DNA of 64,000 bases, from the NCBI GenBank assembly GCA_002410325.1, contig DHRK01000007.1:88318-152317 (forward strand), given 5' to 3'. The first letter of the stretch is position 1; every line of letters begins with the position of its first letter. Both the position numbers and the translations under genes were made by a program. Source of the stretch: Syntrophomonas sp. UBA5314. Lineage in GTDB: Bacteria; Bacillota; Syntrophomonadia; Syntrophomonadales; Syntrophomonadaceae. Below are positions 25,568 to 33,361 of the stretch, piece by piece. The notes beneath the pieces are model-generated. The model saw nothing but the letters and a program-made list of their open reading frames with translations, had not been told where the DNA came from and searched no databases.

Positions 25568-25724
25568 TGCTATAACCTCCTGTTGATAGTGATATTTTTT
25601 ACCTGAGTGTTTCGAGTGCAGCCGGTTACACATTATCAAGTGCGCAAGATACCATTTGTTGTACTACCCAAACCCCCTTTTATCAGTATTAGGCGGTAAG
25701 TCAGGCCCAATTGCCAATAAATCA

Positions 25725-25740
25725 TGCAATTACTATGCCA
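25725..25740 (-). promoter_or_regulatory. sigma-54 promoter, gcdC-MFS operon
   Basis: Minus strand reads TGGCATAGTAATTGCA, with GG and GC correctly spaced. The gcdC start is about 160 bases downstream. Confidence 0.78.
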
Positions 25741-25980
25741 AAAGGCTCTGAATTTCTTCTAATATGAGAAGATGGCCAGCGGATAGTTCTTTAATTCATT
25801 ATCAACCATCATTCTAGTAGCTGTTTTTTCAGTTTCAATTCGTTTGCTTGTACCTGTCCATTATTTTTAAACAGAGTCGTGATTCATCTGCATTATCCTC
25901 TTTTTATTCCTATAATTTAACTTGCATTACATCTAAAAATGTCACTGATTGACAAAGTGTTTGTCTGCTTACCCATACAT

Positions 25981-26000
25981 GTGTATGGAAAAGCGTACAC
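25981..26000. promoter_or_regulatory. candidate enhancer site (UAS), second divergon
   Basis: GTGTATG-GAAAAG-CGTACAC fits GTGTAYG-N6-CRYACAC. It is 95 bases before the plus promoter and 241 from the minus promoter. The flanking CTGCTTACCCATACA is partly shared with the sites at 17937 and 43798. A smaller repeat, GACAAA-GTG-TTTGTC, is at 25951-25965. Confidence 0.65.
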
Positions 26001-26094
26001 TTTGTTTTAAAAATATCGCTCTTGACATGACTGGCGATGTCCAAGTCAAGCGCCTGTTTAGTGTGTAAGCCGGAATTACAGGGTTTTTTTAGGT

Positions 26095-26110
26095 TGGTAC
26101 ATTTTTTGCA
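26095..26110 (+). promoter_or_regulatory. sigma-54 promoter, NhaD-like to gcdB operon
   Basis: TGGTACATTTTTTGCA has GG/GC at -24/-12 spacing. The first recognised gene is about 540 bases downstream, an unusually long leader. Confidence 0.7.
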
Positions 26111-26352
26111 AATTAAAGTATTAACGTGAACTTTTAATTTCAGTTTAGGAAGGCTGGCTGTTAATAAGGGGGGGTGCAATTTCAGAACAATTCAGGCCCG
26201 ATGGCCATATAAGCAAGACTAACCGGCCTGTCTTGCTGTCCCCCGTAAAAATGCTCAATATGCATTCTAACCATATCTGGTCTTGGCGGCAAATAAATGC
26301 AACCCATGTGGAAAAGCCCGCCGGTTGGATAATTATTGTCAATCAATATTAA

Positions 26353-26493
26353 GCCAACGCTAAGGTAACTGAAGACGAAGATGCCATAGCCCACGAAGCT
26401 ATGGGATACGGAAGAATTATTGATTTCCTCGAGAAGACAATCAAGGTCAAGTTAGGGACCGTGAAAACAAGGGCGATCCTCGGTCAGTTTTAG
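26353..26493 (+). pseudogene. possible coding remnant in the long leader
   Basis: An in-frame stretch of 46 codons after a stop, without start codon or ribosome site, reads AKVTEDEDAIAHEAMGYG and onward to a TAG. It has protein-like composition. On the minus strand a 70-codon frame at 26182-26394 also looks coherent. The 26111-26640 segment may therefore hold decayed genes. I cannot name a parent family. Confidence 0.25.
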
Positions 26494-26651
26494 ATATAGA
26501 AATACAACTGTCCCGTCCTTATTAAGCTCAAACTGTTGTGGGGGGGAAGGAATAGTTAAGTATCATGGTCGATGCCGTGTGCAAGGCAACACGCCACCTA
26601 ATTAGCTCTTCCATTTCTCTAGTGTATGCAATATAAGAAGGGGTCGTAACT

Positions 26652-27929
26652 ATGCATAGTATCAACGCAACTATAGCAGTTGCGATTTTTGTAGTGGTCT
26701 ACGGAGTAATAATATCGGAAAAGCTTCACCGGGCCGTGGTAAGTCTTGCCGGAGCAGTTATTATCATTGCATTTGGGATATTGACCCAGGCAGAGGCCAT
26801 TAAAGGTATTGATTTCAATACCCTAGGGCTGATGCTAGGAATGATGATAATAGTAATAATTACTCGAAGAAGCGGCGTGTTCGAGTATATAGCTATAAAG
26901 GCAGCCAAAGTGGCGAAAGGCGATCCAGTCAAAATACTTATTCTACTTTCGGTAATAACAGCTGTTCTATCAGCATTTATGGGAAGTGTAACGGTGGCCC
27001 TGTTAATAGTTCCAGTTACCTTCTCCATTACCGACAGGCTCAACGTCAATCCCGGAGGTTTTCTCCTGTGCGAAATAATCAGCTCCAATATCGGAGGCAC
27101 CTGCACCCCGGTAGGCGATCCGCCCAATATGCTGATCGGTTCAGCCACTCATCTGCAGTTTATGGACTTCGTTGCCAACCTTACACCAGTAATTCTGGCA
27201 ATTCTGGCGGTAACGATTGTATTGATACTGTTGATATACCGGAGCAAACTCAAGGTAAACGAAGAAGATAAAATGAAGGTTATGGAACTAAATGAATTCG
27301 AGTCCATCAAGGACTGGCTGATTCTAAAAAAATCACTAGCCGTATTGGCTCTAACAATAGCCGGGTTCTTTTTTCAACAGGCCCTGCACCTACAGACGGC
27401 TACTATCGCCCTGGTGGGAGCCGTGCTCCTGATGGTAATAACCAAGGAGGAACCGGAAGATGTTCTACTTTCGGTGGAATGGCCTACCCTGTTCTTTTTT
27501 ATAGGCCTGTTTATACTGGTCGAATCCCTGGTAAAAGTTGGGGTTATTAATTACATTGCTCAGGAATCTCTAGCACTAACCCAGGGCAGCTTCCCTTTAA
27601 CCTTGCTTCTGATCCTTTGGATGTCAGGAATATTGTCGGCTTTTGTGGATAATATTCCCTTTGTGACCGCCATGATTCCACTGATCAAAGATATCGGGGC
27701 GCTTACCGGAATGCCTCTTGATCCACTTTGGTGGTCTCTGGCTTTGGGAACCTGTCTGGGAGGCAACGGCACCCTGATCGGCGCTTCGGCCAATGTGGTA
27801 GTGGCTGGGATCAGTGAGAAGCAGGGCTATTCCATCACCTTTATGCGTTACTTTAAAGTAGGCTTTCCGTTAATGCTGGTGTCTCTGCTGATTTGTACGG
27901 TGTATGTGTATTTCAAATATTTATGCTAG
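26652..27929 (+). CDS. NhaD/ArsB-family (ion transporter superfamily) carrier
   Basis: 425 residues with about eleven spans in two inverted halves. Family motifs are visible: SSNIGGTCTPVGDPPNMLIGS in the first half and NGTLIGASANVVVAG near the C-terminus, plus the SAFVDNIPFVTAMIP hairpin. Members include NhaD Na+/H+ antiporters and ArsB-like anion carriers. Being first in an operon with the Na+-pumping beta subunit it may exchange Na+ for H+ or co-transport a carboxylate with Na+. AAGAAGGGG before the ATG. Ion and substrate cannot be read from sequence. Confidence 0.82.
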   Translation: MHSINATIAVAIFVVVYGVIISEKLHRAVVSLAGAVIIIAFGILTQAEAIKGIDFNTLGLMLGMMIIVIITRRSGVFEYIAIKAAKVAKGDPVKILILLSVITAVLSAFMGSVTVALLIVPVTFSITDRLNVNPGGFLLCEIISSNIGGTCTPVGDPPNMLIGSATHLQFMDFVANLTPVILAILAVTIVLILLIYRSKLKVNEEDKMKVMELNEFESIKDWLILKKSLAVLALTIAGFFFQQALHLQTATIALVGAVLLMVITKEEPEDVLLSVEWPTLFFFIGLFILVESLVKVGVINYIAQESLALTQGSFPLTLLLILWMSGILSAFVDNIPFVTAMIPLIKDIGALTGMPLDPLWWSLALGTCLGGNGTLIGASANVVVAGISEKQGYSITFMRYFKVGFPLMLVSLLICTVYVYFKYLC

Positions 27930-27985
27930 ATAATCTTTAAACCGGATTGTATTTTTTAGAAATATACAGTAAAGGGGAGGATAGT

Positions 27986-28078
27986 ATGTTTACAGCAACC
28001 CAGACAATTATTGGAGGTATCATAGTCCTGGCAATCATTGTCGCTTTTGTAATACTCATCAGGAAAGAATTACAGTAA
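27986..28078 (+). CDS. 30-residue single-span membrane microprotein
   Basis: MFTATQTIIGGIIVLAIIVA begins one long membrane span that ends in a charged IRKELQ tail. AAAGGGGAGG lies seven bases upstream of the ATG. It sits 57 bases after the NhaD-like gene and 36 bases before the delta-like gene. It resembles in size and layout the microprotein before gcdA (19588-19683). It may be a small subunit of the decarboxylase or of the carrier. Confidence 0.6.
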   Translation: MFTATQTIIGGIIVLAIIVAFVILIRKELQ

Positions 28079-28114
28079 ATTATTCATGGTTCTAATATTA
28101 GGAGGGATAATAAG

Positions 28115-28258
28115 ATGCAGTCTGTAACACTGGCACTTCAGATTTATGGCATGGGCTTTATCATAGCCTTTTTGCTCGCGGTTATGATAAAAGTTCTGCT
28201 TTTCTCGATCCGGTTTTTCTCCCGCAATAGTTCGGATAATGCGCAACAATCAGAGTAG
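28115..28258 (+). CDS. gcdD: OadG/GcdD-like delta subunit of the sodium pump
   Basis: 47 residues: one membrane span containing the YGMGFIIAFLLAVMIK pattern usual for small OadG/MmdD/GcdD subunits, then a short polar tail. TTAGGAGGGATAATAAG before the ATG is a very strong site. In the related decarboxylases this subunit anchors the alpha subunit to the beta subunit. Its place 17 bases before gcdB supports the assignment. The C-terminal tail is shorter than in classical GcdD, so the contact with GcdA may be helped by the nearby microproteins. Confidence 0.7.
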   Translation: MQSVTLALQIYGMGFIIAFLLAVMIKVLLFSIRFFSRNSSDNAQQSE

Positions 28259-28275
28259 AAAGTGAGGATAATGCA

Positions 28276-29487
28276 ATGGATTTATTGTATTTATTTCAGG
28301 GAATCGGCACCCTTTGTGTACAGGAGCCTAAGATAGCAATTGGAAGAATCGTGTTAATGCTTATAGGTATGGTCCTGGTTTTTTTGGGAGCTAAAAAGAT
28401 TCTGGAACCGTTGGTTATGATACCTATGGGATTTGGCATGGCAGCCGTAAATGCGGGTATGCTTTTCCTGACTGCCGGCAAAATTGGCAACCTGGTAATA
28501 GACCCTCTAGTCACTGAAACTACCGCTCTGGTGTCTATTCTACAAATTGACTTTTTACAACCCATCTACACCTTTGCCTTCAGCAACAATTTGATTGCCT
28601 GTATTGTGTTCATGGGCATAGGGGTGCTCTGCGACGTCGGTTATGTTATGAAATATCCTTTCACTTGCATGCTGATAGCATTGTTTGCGGAGCTGGGTAC
28701 TATTGCCACCTACCCCATAGCCATAGCCATGGGCCTTACCCCCGGACAGGCAGCTGCGGCGGCTATAGTGGGAGGAGCCGATGGCCCCATGGTCCTTTTC
28801 TCATCGATGATGCTAGCCCCGGAAATATTTGTTCCCATAACAGTTATTGCCTACCTGTATTTAAGCCTGTGTTACGGAGGATATCCGTATATAATAAGGC
28901 TGTTGATTCCCAAAGAGCACAGGGGCATTAAGATTAAGACCAGCGCCAAGAAAAATGACGTAACTTCCCAGGAAAAGTTGATTTTTTCCGTAATCGCCTG
29001 TACAGTTTTGTGCCTGCTCTTGCCGGCGGCTGCCCCATTGCTGCTCAGCTTCTTTCTCGGTGTGGCCATAAAAGAATCAGGCGTAACCAGTTATATGAAT
29101 ATGATCGAGACCACCTTCCTCTACGCGGCCACTTTCTTCCTCGGCTTGATGCTGGGCGTGTTGTGTGATGCTGCCACCATTTTGAATCCCACCATACTGC
29201 CGCTCCTGATCCTGGGTGTTATTGCCCTGGGACTTTCCGCAGTAGGCGGCATTATTGGCGGTTATCTGATCTATTTTGTCAACCGAAAGAACTTCAATCC
29301 TACAATCGGTATTGCCGGCGTATCGTGTGTGCCCAGCACAGCCAAGATAGCTCAGCATGAAGTCTCCGCAGTCAAGAAATCGACCATTATTCTGCAGTAT
29401 GCCATGGGCGCCAATATCTGCGGCGTTATGACCAGCGCCATCCTTACAGGAATTTACGTTACGGTTATCCCGATGCTGGGAAAATAA
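28276..29487 (+). CDS. gcdB: Na+-translocating decarboxylase beta subunit
   Basis: 403 residues with about ten spans. The family signatures are present: IVGGADGPMVLFSS in the middle and PTIGIAGVSCVPSTAKIAQHE near the C-terminus, which together carry the Na+ sites in OadB/GcdB. It decarboxylates carboxybiotin on GcdC and exports Na+. AAGTGAGGATAATGCA precedes the ATG. It is the last gene of the sigma-54 operon starting at 26095 and is followed by a terminator. Confidence 0.92.
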   Translation: MDLLYLFQGIGTLCVQEPKIAIGRIVLMLIGMVLVFLGAKKILEPLVMIPMGFGMAAVNAGMLFLTAGKIGNLVIDPLVTETTALVSILQIDFLQPIYTFAFSNNLIACIVFMGIGVLCDVGYVMKYPFTCMLIALFAELGTIATYPIAIAMGLTPGQAAAAAIVGGADGPMVLFSSMMLAPEIFVPITVIAYLYLSLCYGGYPYIIRLLIPKEHRGIKIKTSAKKNDVTSQEKLIFSVIACTVLCLLLPAAAPLLLSFFLGVAIKESGVTSYMNMIETTFLYAATFFLGLMLGVLCDAATILNPTILPLLILGVIALGLSAVGGIIGGYLIYFVNRKNFNPTIGIAGVSCVPSTAKIAQHEVSAVKKSTIILQYAMGANICGVMTSAILTGIYVTVIPMLGK

Positions 29488-29680
29488 AATACAGGTATTT
29501 ATTTCACTGGTTTACTTGTTGTTGATTTGATTTAAAACCAGGTCCCGCAAACTATTGTAAAAATCTTGCCGAACGCCGGACAGGATTCAAAATACGTGGT
29601 CATTATTGCAGTCATCTATACTCTCCCTTTACTTGACTGCAATATCGACCCACAGTTTTTGAAAGCTGCGGAGTTAAAAG

Positions 29681-29718
29681 AAAAAGTCGCTTCTGCACAC
29701 CGGAAGTCGGCTTTTTCT
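29681..29718 (+). terminator. terminator of the gcdB operon
   Basis: AAAAAGTCG-CTTCTG pairs with CGGAAG-T-CGGCTTTTT (one bulge, two wobble pairs), followed by CTCTTT. Confidence 0.75.
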
Positions 29719-29806
29719 CTTTAGCAGAACTAAAAGGCCTCATTTAAGCCGTTTTTATTGAAGGCTGTAAGGTGTTGGTTGATAAATTCGTCCTCTTGGT
29801 ACATAG

Positions 29807-29832
29807 AAAAAGCTCCATCTGAGTGGAGCTTT
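29807..29832 (-). terminator. terminator after the UspA-like gene
   Basis: AAAGCTCCA and TGGAGCTTT (9 bp) around TCTGAG; on the minus strand followed by TTC and preceded by an A-run. Confidence 0.7.
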
Positions 29833-29885
29833 AAAAAGAATTTAACTGGTTTGTTGCGGGGCAAATGAAGAGGCCATTTTCAGGA

Positions 29886-30314
29886 TTATTTTACTACCAT
29901 TACCGGACAGTGAGCCTCAGCCATAACCCGCTGGGTTACGCTGCCTATCAATGCTCCCGCCAACGGCCGATGTCCCCTGCTACCCATTATTACAAGATCA
30001 AAATCCCTTTTAATTTCGTAGAGAATTTCTTCTGCTGGATAACCGGTAACAACTTTATCTTTGATTTGAATTTTATTCGTATCCAGCCCCTTGAGGGTTG
30101 CGTTAAACACCTTTACTCCAATTCCAGTGACCTGTCCCTCTGACAGGGGATAGTACTCCTTAACTGTAAAGTCATACATGTGGGTCGGTGGTTGGGATAC
30201 TACATGAAGCAGCTCGATTTCAGCGCCGAAGACCTTTGCATACTCCATCGCAGTAAGCATTGCCCGGTGCGAGTACTCGGAACCATCGGTAGGCACCAGA
30301 ATTCTGTTAACCAT
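29886..30314 (-). CDS. UspA-family universal stress protein
   Basis: 142 residues from the ATG at 30314 (MVNRILVPTDGSEYS), preceded by AAGGAGGAAAGAT; longer frames lack a site. The fold motifs ILVPTDGSEYS...A and the ATP-binding GSRGHRPLAGALIGSVTQRVM (G-2x-G-9x-G-S/T) are complete, so it should be an ATP-binding type. It probably supports survival under energy stress. Its neighbours are a chemoreceptor and a thioesterase, read in the same direction. Confidence 0.9.
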   Translation of the reverse strand: MVNRILVPTDGSEYSHRAMLTAMEYAKVFGAEIELLHVVSQPPTHMYDFTVKEYYPLSEGQVTGIGVKVFNATLKGLDTNKIQIKDKVVTGYPAEEILYEIKRDFDLVIMGSRGHRPLAGALIGSVTQRVMAEAHCPVMVVK

Positions 30315-30425
30315 ATATCTTTCCTCCTTAGTGTAATGATATTTCCTACTTGTCAGGATGCTAAAATTAAACTCAGCTAATGAGAGCATAACGGACATTG
30401 GTGCAGGGAATCAATGCTACCTTGC

Positions 30426-31589
30426 CTATAAAGATAACGACACCTTTTGCACGGTCTGGATCATGTTGCCGATTTCTTCTAAACTGGCGGTGATCTCTTC
30501 AATAGCTGCGGCCTGTTCCTCGCTGGCCAGCATCCCGCTGCTGGCCTCTCGGCTCAAACGGTCCAGGGTTTCCGATATCAGGTTGACAAATTTTTGGATC
30601 TCATTGACAGTGTTCTTAGACTCCTCGGACAGCTTGCGGACCTCTTCCGCAACCACCGCAAATCCCCGGCCGATTTCCCCGGCCCGGGCCGCTTCGATAG
30701 CCGCGTTCAATCCCAGCATTTTAGTCTGATCGGAAATGTTTTTAACCTCGCTGAGAATGCCGTTTATGGTCTCGGTAGTTGCGGTAAGTTCACCAATACT
30801 CTCGTTTAGTGAACGGCTGTTTAAAGCGGTTTGCTCCGCGTTGTTGGCCACCGATACGGCTGCCAGGTTTATCTCCTGCAGGCTCTTGCCGGTGTCTTTT
30901 ATAAAGGTTTTTAGATTTGTCGCCAGGCCCCGGTTCAATGCCATCCCTATTGCACCGATCACCTGGCCGTTGGCCTGGTCGGCAATGGGAATAGCTGAAA
31001 CCTTGACCGGAGTGTTGTAGATCTCCTGGGGCAGTTCCTTGGACAGCCTGGCGTTCTTTTCCATGGCCTGTAGAGCAACTCCGCCCTGACCGAGTCTGTC
31101 GCCCACCTGGGCCACTGATTTGCCGCCCAGTTCATAATTGTCGGATTCATAGCGGCACAGGAATTTTTCCCGGTCGCAGATATAGACCATGCAGCCCTGG
31201 GGAAATTCGTTGCCCATCAGCCTGGCAAACGATTCAAAGGACTTTATCTCCGGCCATACTTGCGCGCACAGTAAGCCCCAGGTGCCGCAGATTTCGTCGC
31301 CGGCAGATTTTACCGGGTACACCTGCATCCATAGACCGGGTATGGAAAGGTCTTCTGAGAGCAGGTTGGCGGTGCCGGCCCGCCCGTTTTTCAGAACCGT
31401 ATTGACAAGCGAGTGCTCTGCGATAGCCTGTCCCCTTTGCACAGTAGCGTGTGGGAAACGGCCTATAATTTGGGCTGATATGACGGTGTCTTTATCCGTA
31501 CTGAAAACCACCCCGTCTACCTGCATATTTTGCATTATGGCGGTCATAACTTCGGTATAGGTCGTCAAATCCGCTTCATTTATTATCAT
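30426..31589 (-). CDS. soluble methyl-accepting chemotaxis-type receptor
   Basis: 387 residues without membrane spans. Residues 1-200 form a sensor region with PocR/GAF-like pattern (CGTWGLLCAQVWPE...ICDREKFLCRYESD...IPIADQANGQVIGAIGMAL). A short signalling domain follows (about 240-380) with the hairpin tip VVAEEVRKLSEESKNTVNEI. It should signal to CheA/CheW from the cytoplasm, sensing an internal metabolite or redox state. AAAGGATTGGTGTAA precedes the ATG. The cysteines in the sensor part could bind metal or a redox cofactor; this is inference. Confidence 0.85.
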   Translation of the reverse strand: MIINEADLTTYTEVMTAIMQNMQVDGVVFSTDKDTVISAQIIGRFPHATVQRGQAIAEHSLVNTVLKNGRAGTANLLSEDLSIPGLWMQVYPVKSAGDEICGTWGLLCAQVWPEIKSFESFARLMGNEFPQGCMVYICDREKFLCRYESDNYELGGKSVAQVGDRLGQGGVALQAMEKNARLSKELPQEIYNTPVKVSAIPIADQANGQVIGAIGMALNRGLATNLKTFIKDTGKSLQEINLAAVSVANNAEQTALNSRSLNESIGELTATTETINGILSEVKNISDQTKMLGLNAAIEAARAGEIGRGFAVVAEEVRKLSEESKNTVNEIQKFVNLISETLDRLSREASSGMLASEEQAAAIEEITASLEEIGNMIQTVQKVSLSL

Positions 31590-31631
31590 TTACACCAATC
31601 CTTTAGCTGATTATGGGTTAGTACGGTCGCT

Positions 31632-32039
31632 TTAAAGCTTCAAATAGCTGAGTGTTGAATGGGTAATTAGCGTGTTGTCAAAATCGCGGACCGTTACTTC
31701 GCCAAATACCAATCTTTTCCCGTTCTTTAGTACCCGCGCTTCCGCTTTTAGAGTACCGCCCCGATTAGAACTCAAGAAATTGGTCTTTATCTCAGCCGTA
31801 GCTACCCGGCCGCTGGAATCAATCCCGTTTAATGTGGCCTGGGCCAGAAAAAAGCTCATGTCGGTCAAAACCACCAGGATACCGCCATGAGTGCTGTGCC
31901 AGCTGTTGGTCAATTGTGGATTGTAGGGCATTACCACTTTGCAGCACCCTTCACCGGTCTCTAAAAGCCGAACTTGCAGATACTGGTTTACCGGTATCTG
32001 AGCTAGATGGACGGATATTTCTTCAAAACTGACCGCCAC
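31632..32039 (-). CDS. PaaI-like hotdog-fold thioesterase
   Basis: 135 residues with the 4HBT/PaaI hallmark NSWHSTHGGILVVLTDMSFFLA, where the HGG loop and the following Asp form the active site. It likely hydrolyses an acyl-CoA, rescuing CoA from dead-end intermediates of the surrounding beta-oxidation genes. GTG start with GGGGGGAGACACT. It is 118 bases downstream of the last thiolase gene of the big operon, separated by a large hairpin. Confidence 0.85.
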   Translation of the reverse strand: MAVSFEEISVHLAQIPVNQYLQVRLLETGEGCCKVVMPYNPQLTNSWHSTHGGILVVLTDMSFFLAQATLNGIDSSGRVATAEIKTNFLSSNRGGTLKAEARVLKNGKRLVFGEVTVRDFDNTLITHSTLSYLKL

Positions 32040-32087
32040 AGTGTCTCCCCCCTTATCTCACGCTCTTGCAGACATATTCTATAAACA

Positions 32088-32126
32088 GATGATTTCTTAT
32101 CCTGGTTATCAGGATAAGAAATCATC
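32088..32126 (-). terminator. perfect 17-bp hairpin after the second beta-oxidation operon
   Basis: Arms GATGATTTCTTATCCTG and CAGGATAAGAAATCATC around GTTAT, 32 bases after the thiolase stop. No strong T-run follows on the minus strand, so termination is inferred from position and stability. Confidence 0.6.
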
Positions 32127-32157
32127 AAATAAGCAACAACGAGACTTTATAAGTGCA

Positions 32158-33342
32158 CTATATTTTTTCGAGTATCACAGTTAGCGACTGTCCACCCAGG
32201 GCGCCGACGTTTACCAGACCCAACTGGCCCTGGCCGTTTTGGAAACGCTGGACCATATTGACTACCAGGGCTCCGCCGGTTGCAGCTCCGGCATGTCCAT
32301 AGCCCAGGGTACCTCCATCGATATTTACCTTTTGGGCGGCACTGCCCAGCTTGCTCATAACCGCCAGGGCATAAGCCGCAGAAGGCTCGTGCAGCTCGAT
32401 AAAATCAATGTTGTCAAGGCTCTTGCCTGCCATCTTGAGGGCTTTCTCGATCGCCTTAACAGTGGCCAACTCTAAAAGGCGGGGGTTTCCAGCCGCTACG
32501 CCAAATCCCAGCACGCGTGCCAGGGGCTTGGCCCCGAGTGCCCTGGCCCGGTCGGCTGAGAGCATGGCTATGCTGGCCGATCCGTCAGCCAGCGGCGCAA
32601 CATTGCCGGTGCTTGCGGTGCCGTTGGGGTTGGCCGCGGCCAGCTCCATCAATTGCTCGAAGCCAGGCGCTTTGGCAGCGTCGTCGGCGTTAATTTCGAC
32701 TTCAACTTTTTTCACCTTTTTCTTGAAAGGAGCAATAGCCTCTTTCCAGAGACCTGCTTTAATTGCAGCGGCGGCTTTGGCCTTGCTAGCCGCGGCATAT
32801 TCATCCAGGGCGCTGCGGCTAAATCCGTAATTGGCGGCGACGATATCGGCCAGCGTACAGGCGCTCAGCTCACCATAAATATCTGCCGGTTGGGCGTTGA
32901 TTTCCACGTCCACTTTGGAATCGTGGAAGCAATAGTTTTCCGGTCCAAATTTATAGCGGGGATGGACCAGATAATACTGGGCCTGGCTGTTGGTCTCAAT
33001 GCCTCCCGTCATTATCGCGGAATACTCGCCGGCCACTATTTTGCTGAAAGCGCTGATCATGGTCTGGATAGCGCCCGCACATAGAGCATTCATGGTAAAT
33101 CCGGCCGGATTCTCGGCCAGTCCGGCCAGCAGCCAGCCGTGCCGGCCGATATTGGCCGGGAAGCTGCTCTGTTTGGCTTCGCTGTATATACAGGCGTCAA
33201 ATTCAGAGGAATCAAAACCACTCCTGGCTGCCGCCTCTTTCATCGAAATGGCGGCAATATCTTGAGATCGTAGATCAGCAAGTGAACCCATATACAATCC
33301 AATAGGAGTACGCGCTGCACTGGCTATTACGACGTCTTGCAT
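32158..33342 (-). CDS. degenerate thiolase-fold protein
   Basis: 394 residues, full thiolase length. The acyl-binding Cys is kept as Cys88 (ALCAGA) and a histidine remains in LGYGHAGAATGG. But the second catalytic Cys (CxGGG) is replaced: the C-terminus reads NVGALGGQS. The NEAFA motif is also lost and reads HEPSAAY. It lies 19 bases after a fully canonical thiolase, which suggests a catalytic plus non-catalytic pair, or an enzyme with changed specificity similar to thiolase relatives that lack the second Cys. GAGGGATAGTT precedes the ATG. Confidence 0.8.
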   Translation of the reverse strand: MQDVVIASAARTPIGLYMGSLADLRSQDIAAISMKEAAARSGFDSSEFDACIYSEAKQSSFPANIGRHGWLLAGLAENPAGFTMNALCAGAIQTMISAFSKIVAGEYSAIMTGGIETNSQAQYYLVHPRYKFGPENYCFHDSKVDVEINAQPADIYGELSACTLADIVAANYGFSRSALDEYAAASKAKAAAAIKAGLWKEAIAPFKKKVKKVEVEINADDAAKAPGFEQLMELAAANPNGTASTGNVAPLADGSASIAMLSADRARALGAKPLARVLGFGVAAGNPRLLELATVKAIEKALKMAGKSLDNIDFIELHEPSAAYALAVMSKLGSAAQKVNIDGGTLGYGHAGAATGGALVVNMVQRFQNGQGQLGLVNVGALGGQSLTVILEKI

Positions 33343-33361
33343 AACTATCCCTCACTTCCCC

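Larger units (their letters stand above)
29488..29885. other. intergenic between convergent gcdB and stress-protein genes
   Basis: Holds two terminators, one for each side (listed separately), and nothing coding that I can support. Confidence 0.6.

Noticed and set aside
26182..26394. 70-codon minus-strand ORF upstream of the NhaD-like gene
   Set aside because: No ribosome site and no recognised family; kept only as part of the possible gene debris.
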